Made by a program: the position numbers and the translations under genes. Source: Annona cherimola (taxonomy: Eukaryota; Streptophyta; Magnoliopsida; Magnoliales; Annonaceae). From it: a stretch of 64,000 bases of DNA. The stretch covers positions 61,198,008 to 61,262,007 of the forward strand of contig CM059973.1 of NCBI GenBank assembly GCA_030490835.1, given 5' to 3'. The first letter of the stretch is position 1; the number at the start of each line of letters is the position of its first letter. Below the pieces are notes generated by a model, which was not told the DNA's origin, made no database searches, and saw only the letters and a list, made by a program, of their open reading frames with translations. Shown here piece by piece: positions 46,874 to 59,600 of the stretch.

Positions 46874-48126
46874 AAGTTTCCCTATTTATAATTTTAACCG
46901 TGTAGTTTCAATATTTACAAATATAATCCTTTAATGTTCGATGTTGTGCAAAACTAACCCAGCGACTGAGCATACACTATCCATATCAAATACATTTATA
47001 TTATACAAATTTTCATGTATGTCAAAAATTTCATAGGTTTGCTATCCACTTGATTGCCAGTCTTGAAATTCGATTAAGCGCATAGAGTTATTTTTGCACG
47101 ACATTAAAAGTTGGAGAGTTATGTTTGCAAATATCGAAACTAAAAGGTTAAAATCACAAATAAGTAAATTTGCAGGATTATTTTTGCTAATAAGCTTTTT
47201 TACGTGAAGTGATATTATCGGTCCAGCAGGTAGTTGAAGCTCGAATCTCATTCAAATACATACTATGTCCTACTGCTTCGCTTTACAAAGTGTTAACATT
47301 TCTCGTTATATTGATTCTTTTTTTCTTTTTTTTTTTGGGAATGGGGATGGAAGATGGAATTTCACATATTAAAAAAGATTTTCTTCAATTTTTCATTTTC
47401 CAAAGCTTGACAAGCTTCTTTTTACTATTTTCAATTTTATTTTTTTTCACTCCTATACACAACCATTCCTTATCACAACCCCTTGTTATCTGATTCAGAA
47501 GCAGTTTCATCCAGCCCTATCCTCTCGAACAGCTCCTATTTTAATATACGATATTATCTTAAGGACAATTCTATTACATTATTCATGCAATTTTTTTTAT
47601 GCAACCAATTGATTATTGTAGAAAATCATTGATTTTAAACTAATACCAACACTGATATATTGAAATCAAAATTATTTAAGAGTGAATATCTACCTAATAA
47701 AATATTACATATTTTTAGAAGGATTATGATTCAAAATAGCCGACAACTTTAGTAATATCATATTTATATCAATATTAAACTCATTCAGATACTTAACATT
47801 ATTTATTTAGCTGATATGGAATGCACTCAGTGCATTGAATTTAAAATTAAACTTTAATTAAGAAACCAATCTATCCCAATAAAAGATGTTTATGACTCAG
47901 AGGTGTTAATGGTTATGATCAACCAGTCAACTCGTACATCTAACCCATTTATAAATGAATTTATATTGAAATTTTTGAATAAATAATTATGCTTTGTCAA
48001 CTCTCTTAACTATTTAAATAAATAAATAGGTGAGAGTTAAGATTTTATAACTCATCAACTTATTTAACTCATTTAACATGTTTACAACCCATTAAGAAGG
48101 AATATATATTCTAAATCCTAAATCTA
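46874..48126. other. Intergenic DNA, nothing recognised
   Basis: AT-rich; the open frames around 47042-47493 are short and low-complexity. Confidence 0.5.
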
Positions 48127-48495
48127 TGAGTCATGATTATATATGACTCATTGTATAAGGCTCTTCATAAAATATTTATCTTTTATTTTTATTTATTTTT
48201 TGATTTTTCTTTATAAACATGCTTCTGTAAATGTATTTAATCACTTACGTATGTATTTTAAATTTTTAAAAACTAAATTTTTTAAGGGGTGAGATTGACT
48301 GAATTACCTCTAAAATCGATGTTTTTTAAAAATAAATATGTAAAATTATTGTAAAATGGTAAAACTTAGTATATGTGTTAATACATCTTTTAAAACATAT
48401 TCATCAAAAAATTGAAACAAATAACAAATAAAAATAAAAAAATAAATATTGTATATAAGCCAATATACGATTATGTCATACATAAACATGACTCA
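48127..48495. mobile_element. Hairpin MITE E
   Basis: TGAGTCATG and its exact complement CATGACTCA bound about 369 bp. Arms mirror through TTTTATTTTTATTTATTTTT, AACATGCTTCTGTAAATGTATT and TTTAAAAACTAAATTTTTTAA. The interior is related to element D (TTTTTTAAGGGGTGA centre). Confidence 0.6.
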
Positions 48496-49149
48496 AATTT
48501 ATTTTTTTCATTTTAATTTTTTATTTTCCTTCCTCGGCCTAAGACTCTACAACGTCTTCCCTGTTATAGTGTTGCGGCATTGTCATCGTCGTCTCTACCA
48601 TTACCTATAAGTGTCATCGGTAAGATTTTTTCCCTGCCTGCTCCTCTCTCTTTCTCTTTCCTCTCTATCTTCAATCATCCCTCTCTCCATCTCTATGCCT
48701 GTTTTCACCTTTTCTTTCCTTTTTCTTCTTCCTTCCATCTTTTTCTCTCCGTATCTTATCATTTTCCTCTCCATCTCTATTATTATTATTTTCCTCTCTC
48801 TATCCTCTCTTTCCCTCTCTATGTCCCATCGAGTTGCTGTCAGCGTCAAATATGCATCCTCTTCTAATAACGATTTGGTCATACCCATGTATCCTGTCAT
48901 ATAGATAAATTCACTGCAACAATTACAAACAATACGTAATTAATTTTAAATTAGCTTAGTTTTGACTTATTTACAATATACATGCAACCTGTTAACAACA
49001 CACTAACTTGTTTATTAAATGAATTCTTAAACAGATTAAGTCTAAATTCTTTAAATAAGTTAAGATGGAGATTAGAGTCTAACCCATCGAACCCATCCAT
49101 TAACACCCGTAGCATGCCCCATCTAATAAAAGGGAAAATCAATATATTA
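48496..49149. other. Intergenic DNA with a CT-rich tract
   Basis: 48640-48830 is a long C/T-rich tract on the + strand that opens frames on both strands by composition. No gene is supported. Confidence 0.55.
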
Positions 49150-49830
49150 AAAATTGCGTAATTTATATACCAACTTTAAAAGTTATTAATTCAACATTTA
49201 AAACATTTTTGGTATGTAGATGAATAATTTTATAATTTATTGAAAACATTCCAATGCATATATGAATGGATTGAAATGTTTTTCGTAATTTGCACATAAT
49301 TATATATTTTAAGTATGAGCAGTGGTTGCGTGGGACCCCCATGCGCCGGCTGTAGGACCTTTTCTTAATTTTTTTTTATAAATGTGTAGAGTTAGGTGTA
49401 TTTAACCTATAAACTAAGTTTTATCATTTTTGAATGATTATAAGTATTTTTATTTTTAAACACAGTGGCATTTTTCGTAATTTATAACTCAGAAAATTAT
49501 GAAAATGCTATTGTGTTTAAAAATAAAAAAAACTTAAAATATCCAAAAATGATAAAACTTTGTTCATAAATTAAATACGCCTAGCTTTCCACATTTATGA
49601 AAAAAAAAAAAAAAAAAATTTAGGGGAGGTCCCATGGCCGGATGCGTGAGACCACCCCTATTTTAAGTATATGCTGCCCATAGAAAAATCTCGTTGAAAT
49701 GATTTGTGGGACCATCATGAACCAAATAACATTAAATAGTATGACGGGTTGGATTTCTGTTTCTCATCAAGGTGGGTCCAAAATAGATACTTTTCATGAA
49801 TTCAAATTCATGAAACTGCGTCCATAGCAT
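49150..49830. mobile_element. Hairpin family C element, copy C3, with insertion
   Basis: The left part (TTAAAAGTTATTAATTCAAC, AAAACATTCCAATGCATATA, GAAATGTTTTTCGTAATTTG) and right part (GGGACCATCATGAACCAAAT, AACATTAAATAGTATGACGG) follow the arm order of C1. Element H7 sits between them. Confidence 0.5.
49317..49659. mobile_element. Hairpin MITE H7 (H3 subfamily) inserted in C3
   Basis: 343 bp bounded by GAGCAGTGGTTGCGTGGGAC and GCGTGAGACCACCCCT. Flanked by 11 identical bases, ATTTTAAGTAT, at 49306-49316 and 49660-49670, which include the expected 9-bp Mutator-type duplication. Arms share GTAGAGTTAGGTGTATTTAAC and TTTTTAAACACAGTGGCATT with H3. Confidence 0.82.
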
Positions 49831-50066
49831 CTAGACCGCTATTAAATAACTTTAATGGTGATGATAATATGATTCTACTTTTTATCCACCCAAGCTTCTA
49901 ATCAAAGTAGTATTTTAGATTGCAAATTAATATCTTCAAGTAAGTAGAATTGTAATTTAGATGATTTTAAGACATTCGGAGAAGAGCTGACTTGCAACCA
50001 TGGGCATAGCCCGCACGTTCTGACTATTTTCAATTGATAATGAATATTATTGTGGATTTTAATATT

Positions 50067-50380
50067 GTGCACCTAGGTGCACTTAGTTTCGATGCATCTA
50101 GGTACATTTAATTCATTTTTAAATTTTTTAAAAAAAATTTATGTAACTATTAATTTAAGTTTATCAAATTTTACCTTTTTTAGAAATTTGTAGATTTTTT
50201 AAAAGGAGCATTATAGTTAGTTAAAATGCCCTTATTTTTAAAAAATTCAAAAAATATATACAAATTTTCAAAATTGATAAAACAAGTTAAATGTATTGAG
50301 ATTAATAGTTATATAAAAAAAAAATTTAAATTTTTAAAAAACGGTTTAAATGCACCCAATGTAGTACACTTGGGAGCAAT
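50067..50380. mobile_element. Hairpin MITE H8
   Basis: The ends GTGCACCTAGGTGCACTTAG and TGTAGTACACTTGGGAGCA are degenerate inverted partners around the family core (AACTATTAATTTAAGTTTATC, AAGTTAAATGTATTGAGATTA). The centre is shorter than in H4. More decayed than H4, so probably older. Confidence 0.6.
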
Positions 50381-50859
50381 TAATCATTCACCTACTATTA
50401 TTACTTTATTAGTTTGAATTCAAATGACATTCCTAGATGCATGTAGTCAATCCTTGAGTGCGTTCCATTAGGATCCTAAATGCTTGAGAACGAAAAATTT
50501 CATTAACAAGCTAATTTTTTCAATTTTAATACATTTTTGTAATTTAATATAGTTTTTCTCGTTTTCCTGTCCTATTCAAGCCCTTCGAATCTTCAGGACA
50601 GGCCAACGTGCCAGCGTACAAGTGCAAGCATTTAACTTGCGAAAGTTCAGAATTTTAGGGGAAAAAAAAAATTATCCAACGAAGAATCAGCGGGGCCCTC
50701 TCAATCAGCCGTCCAAATCAGAGCATTGCAGACGGTTCAAAGTCTGATAGAAAGGCGGACCGCGGTGGCCTCAGCCGGCACCATCTTCGGACTCCAACGC
50801 TGCAACGATGCGAAGCTGGCCCAACGCCAGGATCCCACTGGATGACCGTCCTAGATTTC

Positions 50860-51450
50860 TCACACGTGCCTCCTCAATCCCACCTCACGTGTCGAGCGAG
50901 TGCGACTCGAGCATGCCCATGTCGGCACGCGGCAACTCAATTCCATCCCAAACTCTCTTTCTCCCCATCCACCTCCCAGGCCCCAAATATTTAACCGATA
51001 TTAAAAGCCCCACTCTCCCCAGGGAAAAAAAAAATTAATTAAATTAAAAAATTAAAAAAATCAAAAACACACGCGCGCAAATACATTGGCACGACTCCGC
51101 ACAGAACCTGTTGGACCTGAAACCATCGAACGAGTCGAGTCGGGCAGCTGCAATCTGGTCAAAGCGTCTGGTATGAAACCTCCCAGAGTCGGCCTGTATT
51201 TATCTCCTTTTTTTTTTTTTTTTTTGGCCCTTTGTTTGCAAAGACTCTAAAAGGGCTGGGGGAGCTGTATTTGCTAATTGCTATTTAGCGACGAAGGCGG
51301 TGCGAATCCAAAAAAGAAATCGTTTTTATCGCTAGGGGACGGGGTTGAAGGAATGACTGTGCCTGTGGCGGCGCTTGGTGCTTGAAATCCATGCAGCTTA
51401 TATAACCGCTGAACTCCTGCGGATCAGACTCGTTTTCTGGAGAGCAGCTG
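50860..51450 (+). promoter_or_regulatory. Promoter region of the ERF gene
   Basis: A canonical TATATAA lies at 51400-51406, about 125 bp before the start codon, placing transcription start near 51435 and giving a leader of roughly 95 nt. Upstream, ACACGTGCC near 50862 and CACGTG at 50886-50891 are ABRE/G-box cores, consistent with ABA or stress response in this ERF group. ATATTTAA at 50987 is a weaker alternative TATA box. Simple runs (A-rich at 51022-51060, T-rich near 51210) separate the two. Confidence 0.5.
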
Positions 51451-51530
51451 CTGCTGCTGCTTTCGCATCTAGCCATTGAAAGAAAAATCTGGGTTTTGAC
51501 TTTTTCGTCCAGGTGGGGGGGGGGGATTAC

Positions 51531-53859
51531 ATGTGCGCGAAGGTGGCGAACCGACGTGATTCCGGCGAGTTTGTCAGGTTTCATACTGACGGCGGCGGCG
51601 AAAATGAAGAGGAAGATGAGGCTCCGAGGACTCAGGGGATGTCGGCAGCGGCGGCGGCGGCGGGGGGGAACGTTGTGCCTATGATGTTCGGTGGGTATAG
51701 CCAGACCGAGGAGATGACGGCGATGGTGTCGGCTTTGACTAGGGTGGTGGCAGGGGAGCGATCGATGGGTCCGGGGGCGGGGGATATGGGTTCGAGCGTG
51801 ATGACGGCGGCTTGCTTGTCGCCGTCCTCTTCGTATTCATCCACATCTTGGAGCGGAAGCGGGAGCGGGAGCGGGAGCGGGAGCGGGCAGAAGCGAGGAC
51901 GGGAAGAAGAGAGCATGCAGTTCAACGAGTCTTTGATGAGGTATCCTAGGGGATTGGGATTGGGAGATCAGTTCCATAGTTTTAAAGGCGAATCATCCCC
52001 CACTGAAAATGGTATGGTTTTGATTTCTTTTTTACTTTTTTTTTTTTTTTTTTTTTTTCCTTGTCTTGCATGCAACAACAGCAATAACAATAAAAACAAT
52101 AATAATAATAATAATTTCCACCGCATATTTTTAATATCCAATGATGTAGGTCAAGCAATTCCATATGTGGTGCAACTATAAGAACATATCAAAACTTACC
52201 CTAAAAGAAGAACAACATACCAAAACAAAAATAATTTTGAAGATCGCAATAACCTAACTAGTATATCATTTTATTATTGGTCGTCATCTTTTTATCTTTT
52301 TCAAGCTTCTCTCCCTTTTTTCCTGTTATTTGCATTTTTATTTTGTATCATAGATGATGACGATGATAGTCATCTTTTTTTTGTGATGATCATCTTAAAC
52401 TTTTTTTTTTTTTTACATATCTTTTTTCCTAGGATATTAGAGAGGTATTATATCGTCATGTTGAATTGCACCTAGCTATTTAGACGCTTGTTCTAGAGTA
52501 TCAGGAACTCATGATGTCAGGTGCAACTAAAACGCACCAGTGAAATCATCATCAAAAAAGAAAAAAGAAAAAAGCACCAGCGAAGAAATATATGATTATC
52601 CTAAGATGACAACTTATATTTAGGTCACTTTGGATCTTTCTCTTCTTTTATCGCTTTGATTATGATCATGCCATTTTGATAAACGTTTTGAAGTTCATCA
52701 CTTTCACGTATGATCGTCTTCTTTTTTTTTTTTTTTGGCCTTTGTTTTTTTTTTTGCCTTTCTTGTGTGATGTTCTAGTGCTTTCCTGTCCTGCTTTTGT
52801 TTGTCCTTTCCTTATCTACCATCGATGAATGTGGAAGCACAAAAGGAAGCGTATTTCACATTTCTTCCTTCATTGAACATCTTGAATACTGCAAACAATA
52901 TTGATAGTGAGAAGCATCACCAGTAACCGTCGTTATCTAAGATCTTTGTCGCAATTTTTTTTTTATTACAATATCGCTAACATTGTATAGAAACCAACAC
53001 GGTTACAGTGATATTATCAAGTTGTTATAAATCGTATTTGGAAGCCCCCAGCCACCTCTTAAACATGTAACCTACGGGTTTTTCTACAGTGGCAGGAGAA
53101 GCGCCCAGCATGTTGAGTTCCGCAGCAGCTCCGGCCACAACGGCCGAGGAAAGCGTTTCCACATCAGGCGGCACCGAGAGGCGGCGGCGATACAGAGGAG
53201 TCCGGCAACGGCCATGGGGTAAATGGGCGGCGGAGATCAGAGACCCACACAAAGCAGCTCGCGTGTGGCTAGGCACCTTCGACACTGCCGAAGCTGCTGC
53301 CAGAGCTTACGACGACGCCGCCCTCCGATTCAGGGGAAACAGAGCCAAGCTGAACTTCCCCGAGAACGTCCGAATCGGGCCACCGGCTCCCATTCCGCCA
53401 GCTACCAGTTTTCCGTCGTCGGCTTCTCCGTCGACCCTTTTGCCAGCTCCACAAATGCGCCCGCCGTTCATTCAGGCTCCCCAATCTCTGCAACAGCAGC
53501 AGCAGCATCAGCACATGCAGATGCGGTCGCAGAGCAGTGGCGAGGCTGCGAGGGATTACGCAGAGTATTCGCAACTGTTGCAGAGCACCATCGATTTTCA
53601 GGCGCAACATCATCCCACGAGCCTTTTAGATCAGCTACTCTTTCAATCTTCAGCTGTTTCTCCTTCTCCCTCGTTCGCTTCTCCTCCACCACCTTCTTCC
53701 TCTTCTCCTCTGCTTTACACGGCTGTAACCACGACGGACCAGCAAATTGCATACTACCTCAGGCCACCAGATAGCCGTGGTGGGTCCGGTTCGTCCCGTC
53801 TTCAGCCGCCTACGTGGACCAGTGGCGGTCCTTCGCCCCCACCGCCACCTTCCGGTTAA
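51531..53859 (+). CDS. AP2/ERF transcription factor, ABR1/RAP2.6 group (X, B-4)
   Basis: Nuclear DNA-binding regulator; family members bind GCC-box and related elements in stress, wounding and ABA responses. Exon 1 is 51531-52011 and exon 2 is 53090-53859; the split codon (G + TG, Val161) keeps frame, giving 416 residues. I chose the ATG at 51531 because 'MCAKVAN' matches the ABR1-type N-terminus (ABR1 begins MC.LKVAN). '[12 protein letters not shown]' (about 62-73) is a group X motif. A Ser-Gly run lies at about 108-119. The AP2 domain is about residues 195-252: [19 protein letters not shown], then [19 protein letters not shown] and [20 protein letters not shown] marks it as ERF, not DREB. 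A Gln-rich stretch (295-299) and a Ser/Pro-rich C-terminus follow. It is intact, and the only host gene in the window. Confidence 0.95.
52012..53089 (+). other. Intron of the ERF gene
   Basis: 1078 bp, phase 1, with donor GTATGG and acceptor TTTCTACAG. It is T-rich, with poly-T runs near 52030-52055, 52400, 52720 and 52755. If not spliced, the exon 1 frame runs to a stop near 52179, without the AP2 domain. Confidence 0.88.
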
Positions 53860-56800
53860 AATTATTTTCTGTTTTCGATCTTCACACACTCCCTACTTTT
53901 TTTTTTTTTTTTTTTCACCCCTGTTTTCTGTTTTGTTCTTATAGCTTTGTCCTTTTGACGGATACACGTCTTTTTTTTTTTTGCAACTTTTTTTCTTTTG
54001 TCTAGTATTGAACCGATTGGTTTCCAGTTTTAGTTATTTCTATGCAACATTTATGCTTGTCAACGGCTTGGATGTATGATATATTCCGTCGTTGATTATA
54101 GCACTTGTTACTTTTGTATTCTTCTTTGATTTCAAAGAGGACAGAAATTCTACCCTCCGGTGGTTTTCATATTGCACTCGATTCGCAAAAGTTCCCTTTT
54201 TTTTTTTTTTCAAATTAGAATATGTTAAAACATAGATTTCCTTGTACGGCTTGTTTACATGCATGCGTAACGCATCTGGTTTCGTAGTTGCCCATGCTAA
54301 GTCCAACGATGCATGATAACCACAACGATAATTCTACTGATCCAAACTTCTTGTCTAGATTTTCTTGGTATGTGTCAATTGATCCATCCTATTGCAGCAT
54401 GTATAGTATTTTTCATATGTCAAGAGAATTATTATCGTCGTAAAAATCATCAAAAGCATTCTAATACCATTTTAATTTATTTTTCATGGAGACCACCTTT
54501 CACTGGTTGATGATGATTGATGATGATGTGTATAAATGATCGACTATGTTCGGATACGTGTATATACGTATGGCAGGGTTGACAACCTGGATGATGTAAC
54601 TATGAAATTATGAGTTGAAATGGCTTTTTATAAGCCTGTGGAGATTGGAATCGTCTAGTGTTATTTTAGGGTGTAATTGGTAACGTGTAGACGAGAAGTG
54701 GAACGTGTATAGCATTTTTTCATATGTTTTCACACTTTTTATCTATCTATCCGTGCTATTTTTCTTATTACTATTCTGTTTTTTTTTTATATATATATAT
54801 AAAGTATCGTTACTGTTCTGGTTCGGTCGCACTTTATTTCCTTCTTTCTCTTCTTACATTGCATCGCTGACTTTTAAATTTTTTTTATTATATATTCTTT
54901 ACATATTTGGACCTTAATATCATCTCTTCAATGTGAAGCTTGCAGAAGAGATCTAATTTTGCGTCTTTATCGTGGACGCTTTATTGATGTGAATGCGTAT
55001 GTAACTACAAACGCTGCAGCCATTTAAAAGTGCGTAAACCACGTGATAATCGCAAGGCATGCGGTGCCGACCTACCCCTTGCTTTCAGAATATAATACGA
55101 CCGAGAGCTCAAGCGGTGCTGATTTTACTCGTGCTTCGGCGGCGTATTGCACTGCATGCTCATGCGCCCCGAATTTATTAAAAAAAATAATCGAAAACGG
55201 ACACGTGGTAAATATCGCACGTATGCTACAACTACAAGCCTAATTATTCATTTATTTTTTAAATTGCTTGGCTCATTTACATTAATTGCAAGGGAATACT
55301 TCTTAAAATGCTAACTGCCTTTATAGCGTCTGTTTGGCATCAAAAAATTCTCACATTTTTCTTTTTTTTTTTTTATTGAAAAATTCTCACATCGTGCTCA
55401 TCTTTTCTGACGTAACTCTGCAGGAAAGCTCAACGTTTCCCAAACATAACTTTTAGGCTACGTTGGGAGACCTCAATACGTGTGCTGAGGTAGAAAGCGT
55501 CCTGTCATCTTCATATTTCCATAAATTATTTAATAATTTTACTCCTATACTTTAATTATTTTTCTTTCCAATTATCATATTTATTCAAACTTTACCCGTA
55601 TTATTTTATATTAATCACATAATTTTGAAAATATTTTTTTCATTTCTCACCATTTCCCATAGTGCTACATAAATTCATCAAACCAAATGTCTCTTTAGTA
55701 CTTATTAAAAAAATGTCTCTTTAGTAACTCTTAGTATTTTTCTTCAAAACAGTTAAACAACGTAGACAGTTGTTATAGCCAAAAATAAGGCATCTTTTAT
55801 ATATCGCGTAAGCCACATTGCGACTTCAATTAATGTTTGTGAACTAAAAGTTCGTTTCTAGTGTAATTTCGCATTTTAGTTATCTATATATTTTAATTAT
55901 GTCTTCGTATTTTTAGTTAACTAACCTATTTATTTTATATATAATTTATATTATTTACTTTTTATATTTATTTTATTATATTTTTAAAAGGATATATAAT
56001 ATTAATTTATTTTTCTCAAATTTAATTAGGATATGTAATATTGTTTTTATTTCGATTTTTTAATCTTATTGCTTTTTACTTACATAAAAATTTATCAACC
56101 TAAATTTTAATCTGAATTATTTGCATAAATAGCAATATGTTTAGATTTTACGTTAAAATTAAAATTTATAATTTATAAATAGCGTATAAACACGAGTTTC
56201 TTAAACCTAAGTTACGCTCTTTAGTAGCTCACAATTAAATAAAGTTGAAAAGATATGTGATATTATATGAGAATTAATAATTATTAGAAGTGAAGAATAA
56301 AATAAAATAAATAGGTTAGTTAAAAATATGAAGACATGATTAAAATATATTTTTATTCTCTTCACTTCTAATTATTACTAATTATTATAATATAACATTT
56401 TTTCACATTTAAATTTTTCAAAACAACTTTTAAACTTTATTTAATTTTTCAGTTAATCCAAGTGCGCGACTTGAGTTTATGAAACTCATGTCTATACACT
56501 ATTTGTAATTTTAAATCTTAATTCTAATTTTACTAATAAAAATCTCAACATAATGCTATTTATGTAAATGGAGTTCAAATTGAAATTCGGGTTGATAAAT
56601 TTTTATGTAATCAAAAAGCAAAAAGTTTAAAATTTTATGTGAATATAAATTAAGAAGTCATCTAAATAAAAATAATATTACATATCCTAACTAAATTTGA
56701 GAAAATAAAAATATATTAATATGTCTTATACTAATACAAATAGGAAAATCGCGTTCAGATTTTCGGATTTAGGTTTGTTCGAACCTTAATTTTAATCTGG

Positions 56801-57424
56801 TATAAAAATCAAATTTCTCGGTTCATGTCCCAGTTTTGCAAAACCAAACCTAAATACTGATTTTTCTTGTTGTTGGGCTTTGCCCAGACAAAATTACATC
56901 CTACCAATTACTAATCACAGCGTCAGAAGTTTTTCTTGCGAAACGTAAAAGATGAACAATAAAAAAAATAATTAAATTTTGCAAATTCATAGTTTTCCAC
57001 TTGCATAGATTTTTTCTTTTCATTTATATATACTATATACCATTTGATATTACAATCCCGTACATTAAATTCCTTTCAACATGAAGAAAAGTTTCTTACA
57101 ACGAATATTTATAACCTCCATAATTGAAAGGAAGATTGGAAAACTGGACCTCGGGTACATACACCTGGCGTGATAACAATCGTGCCACAGCGCTGATAGC
57201 CACTTGTATGGATTTTTGGTTTTTTTAATGTTTCAAAACAACTTAATATGTAAATTTTTTATTATTACTTAGTGACATATTTGTGTCATAAACAAAAGCA
57301 ATAAATTAAACCTTTTTGTTAGATGGTTTAAATTAATATTTGTTTTTGTAAAATAATAATAATTAATAGTTTATTATAAATATTTATTAATAAATAATTA
57401 AATAGTCTACTTCATTATTAAATA
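53860..57424. other. Downstream intergenic DNA, no gene recognised
   Basis: 3' flank of the ERF gene followed by AT-rich DNA. Poly-T runs occur near 53900 and 54200, a (TA)n run near 54788. At about 55520-55690 there is a weak Tourist-like fragment (CATTTCTCACCATTTCCCAT region). 55860-56700 shows a loose inverted repeat: TTTAGTTAACTAACCTATTT near 55912 and AAATAGGTTAGTTAAAAATAT near 56308. No polyadenylation signal is assigned. Confidence 0.5.
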
Positions 57425-59222
57425 TCTATTTGGGAAGTAATAAAACTTTTAGATGAAAAAATTTTTGATATAAAAATTTTTAAAATTAGAGAAAATTATA
57501 CAATATAATAGAAGTAACAATGAAAAACAAACTAATAAAGTTAAAATAAATAAGTTAGTTGTATGAAAAATTGTATGGAAATGATTAGAGAGTAGGGTAG
57601 TTGCATAAGAAAATGTGAAAAAATAATTAAAACATAGGATAAGTATTGTAACGCCCCGTTTCTAAATATTCACAATAACTAGTCAAAAGGATACTATATG
57701 ACCTACAAAAATTTCGGCAGCATCTTCCCATAATATATAGGAGGTGGTATGTAATACACAACCTGTTATTCATAAGCAATTCAAATTCATTTCAATATGT
57801 GACCTTCAACTTTATAGTTATATATTTGTATCTTCACATGATAAGGGCATTCATATGAAAGGAAATCATTCAATTTTATCCATACACAATAAGCAAACCG
57901 AATGATCATATCTACATGCATCCACATAAATCGTAATCCAATTCGAAATACTGAATACAATATGTTTGTCAAGGTCAAATCTAGCTCAATAACTGTCTAC
58001 ATAATGCTAATGTCAAAAGAGCATAAAATTCAAATAAATTTAATTAGAGATGTTTTAATGGTTTCCAAGTTGCCCCATCTTGAGGTTCCCCACCTAACCT
58101 GGAATCTAAAGAGAAGAAAAAAAATAACAAACCATGTTTGTCTAAATAGACTCAGTAAGTAGATAATGGTTAGTACAAAGTGAAATAAGCAAAGTTTTAG
58201 ATGCACATGTCATGATCAAAATAAAACATATGGGTCCGATACCCACTCCCAAGATCGTATGCATATAACCACATATAAATAGAAGGACACGTACAATCCT
58301 CCACTCATGTCAATCAAGGGTCATGAACAACCCTCTCCTCATGTCAATCAGGGGCCATGAATAATCCTTTTATAACCAATCATTTTAAATAACACCTCAT
58401 ACATAACAGACGAGAATACATGTCACAAACCACACATACAATATCAACAAGGTTTACTTTCAATTCAATGTATAAAATTGCCACACGAGCATTTTAACAA
58501 ACATATGGTAGACCGTGAATTTGTTGGGTGTCACGTATCCCCCCCCCCCCCAGTTTCATATCGTGTTTAATACGAGATTTCATCATTCAATCAAGAAAGG
58601 GTAGCATCTACTTACCTTAATCGTGATTTTCTTCAAAAACAGCGACCCTAGGCTTGGATTGCAGAAATTTGGATCTTCCTTGACTGGAATCGATGACCTT
58701 CAAAGCAGTTGGTAGAGATTTCTTGAAGAAATCTACAGTTGGATCGAACTGAATAGGAGAGAAAGAAAAGAAGAAGCAGAGAACAGGAAGAGAAGAAGAG
58801 AGAAACAGAGTCGAGCGCAATTGAAAGATGAAGCCCTAACTCGTGGGCTCCTCTTTATAACCGAACCTCCATCGAGTCGGGCCGGGCCGGAGCATGGGTC
58901 GGGTCTAATTGCAATTTGTAATTTACTTTCCCACTCCTATGACTTATTAGTTAAAAATTTCTCCGGGGGCGCTGCCCCCTTCACCCCCACGACTTGACCG
59001 GGCAAGTCGAACCCCGTACCTACTCCGCGATGTGGAAAATAGTCGTAGTGCTCAACAATGTCCATATATGTTATTAATCCATTAACATCATAAATTCCTA
59101 GTAAACATGTTCATAAATTACCTTATAATATAGAGAATGGTTATAATGAAAATAAAATAAAATTCCTGGTCCTCGCAAGTGTGGAAAGTTAAAATTTTTG
59201 AGTATAAATAAATGCACCCCTA
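57425..59222 (-). mobile_element. Tourist-like MITE split by a solo LTR
   Basis: 57428-57646 reads as an inverted Tourist-like copy (AAATAAGTTAGTTGTATGAA, GATTAGAGAGTAGGGTAGTT) and stops at ...AGGATAAGTAT. The sequence resumes at 59178 with AGTGTGGAAAGTTAAAATTT and ends near GCACCCCTAA. Other copies have these two halves joined. Confidence 0.7.
57647..59177 (-). repeat. Solo Ty3/gypsy-type LTR
   Basis: 1531 bp, TGTAACGCCCCG...CCTGGTCCTCGCA, flanked by AGTAT (57642-57646) and AGTGT (59178-59182), a 5-bp duplication with one mismatch. The start TGTAACGCCCCGTTTC followed by AATTTCGGCAGCATC is characteristic of plant gypsy LTRs read on the opposite strand. A TATAAAGAG on the minus strand near 58850, followed by a pyrimidine-rich leader, fits an LTR promoter. 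No internal region is present, so it is what remains after recombination between the two LTRs. A run of about ten C lies near 58540. Confidence 0.72.
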
Positions 59223-59306
59223 ATCTTTATCTATAATTTAAATTTCTTTATTTGAAATTTCATACTATTTAAAAATTTTGGATTATCAATCAATTTTTAC
59301 ACTTCA

Positions 59307-59600
59307 AGGGTATTTGTTTACTTAAAAAGCTTTTCAAACTAAAACTTTTGAAAATAAATTTTTCACTTTTCACAATTATCTTATTTTTTAATTATGTTTT
59401 TACTTCTTCTTATATAACTACCCTACTTTTCAATCATTTTTATATAATTATATATATATATATCCTATATATCTATTTTAACTTTATTCTCTTTATTCTT
59501 TATTGTTATTCCTACCATATCATATCATTTTCTACTATTTCAAAACCTTCTACACCAAAAACTTTTCATAAAAACTTTTATTATTTTCCAAACATACCCT
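59307..59600 (+). mobile_element. Tourist-like MITE, copy 4 (diverged)
   Basis: AGGGTATTTGTTTA and CAAACATACCCT form the ends, with TCA at both flanks (59304-59306, 59601-59603). The interior keeps the family order (TTTTTCACTTTTCACAATTA, CAATCATTTTTATATAATTA) with a TA-rich expansion near 59448. Confidence 0.65.

Noticed and set aside
48580..48904. Overlapping 95-99 residue ORFs on both strands
   Set aside because: Produced by a long CT-rich tract; composition is low-complexity in all frames.
51513..51530. An earlier in-frame ATG for the ERF gene at 51513
   Set aside because: The 'MCAKVAN' start at 51531 matches the N-terminus of the ABR1 group; the upstream extension comes from a G-run.
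51285..51584. 99-residue minus-strand ORF over the ERF leader
   Set aside because: Antisense shadow of the GC-rich leader and first exon, no domain.
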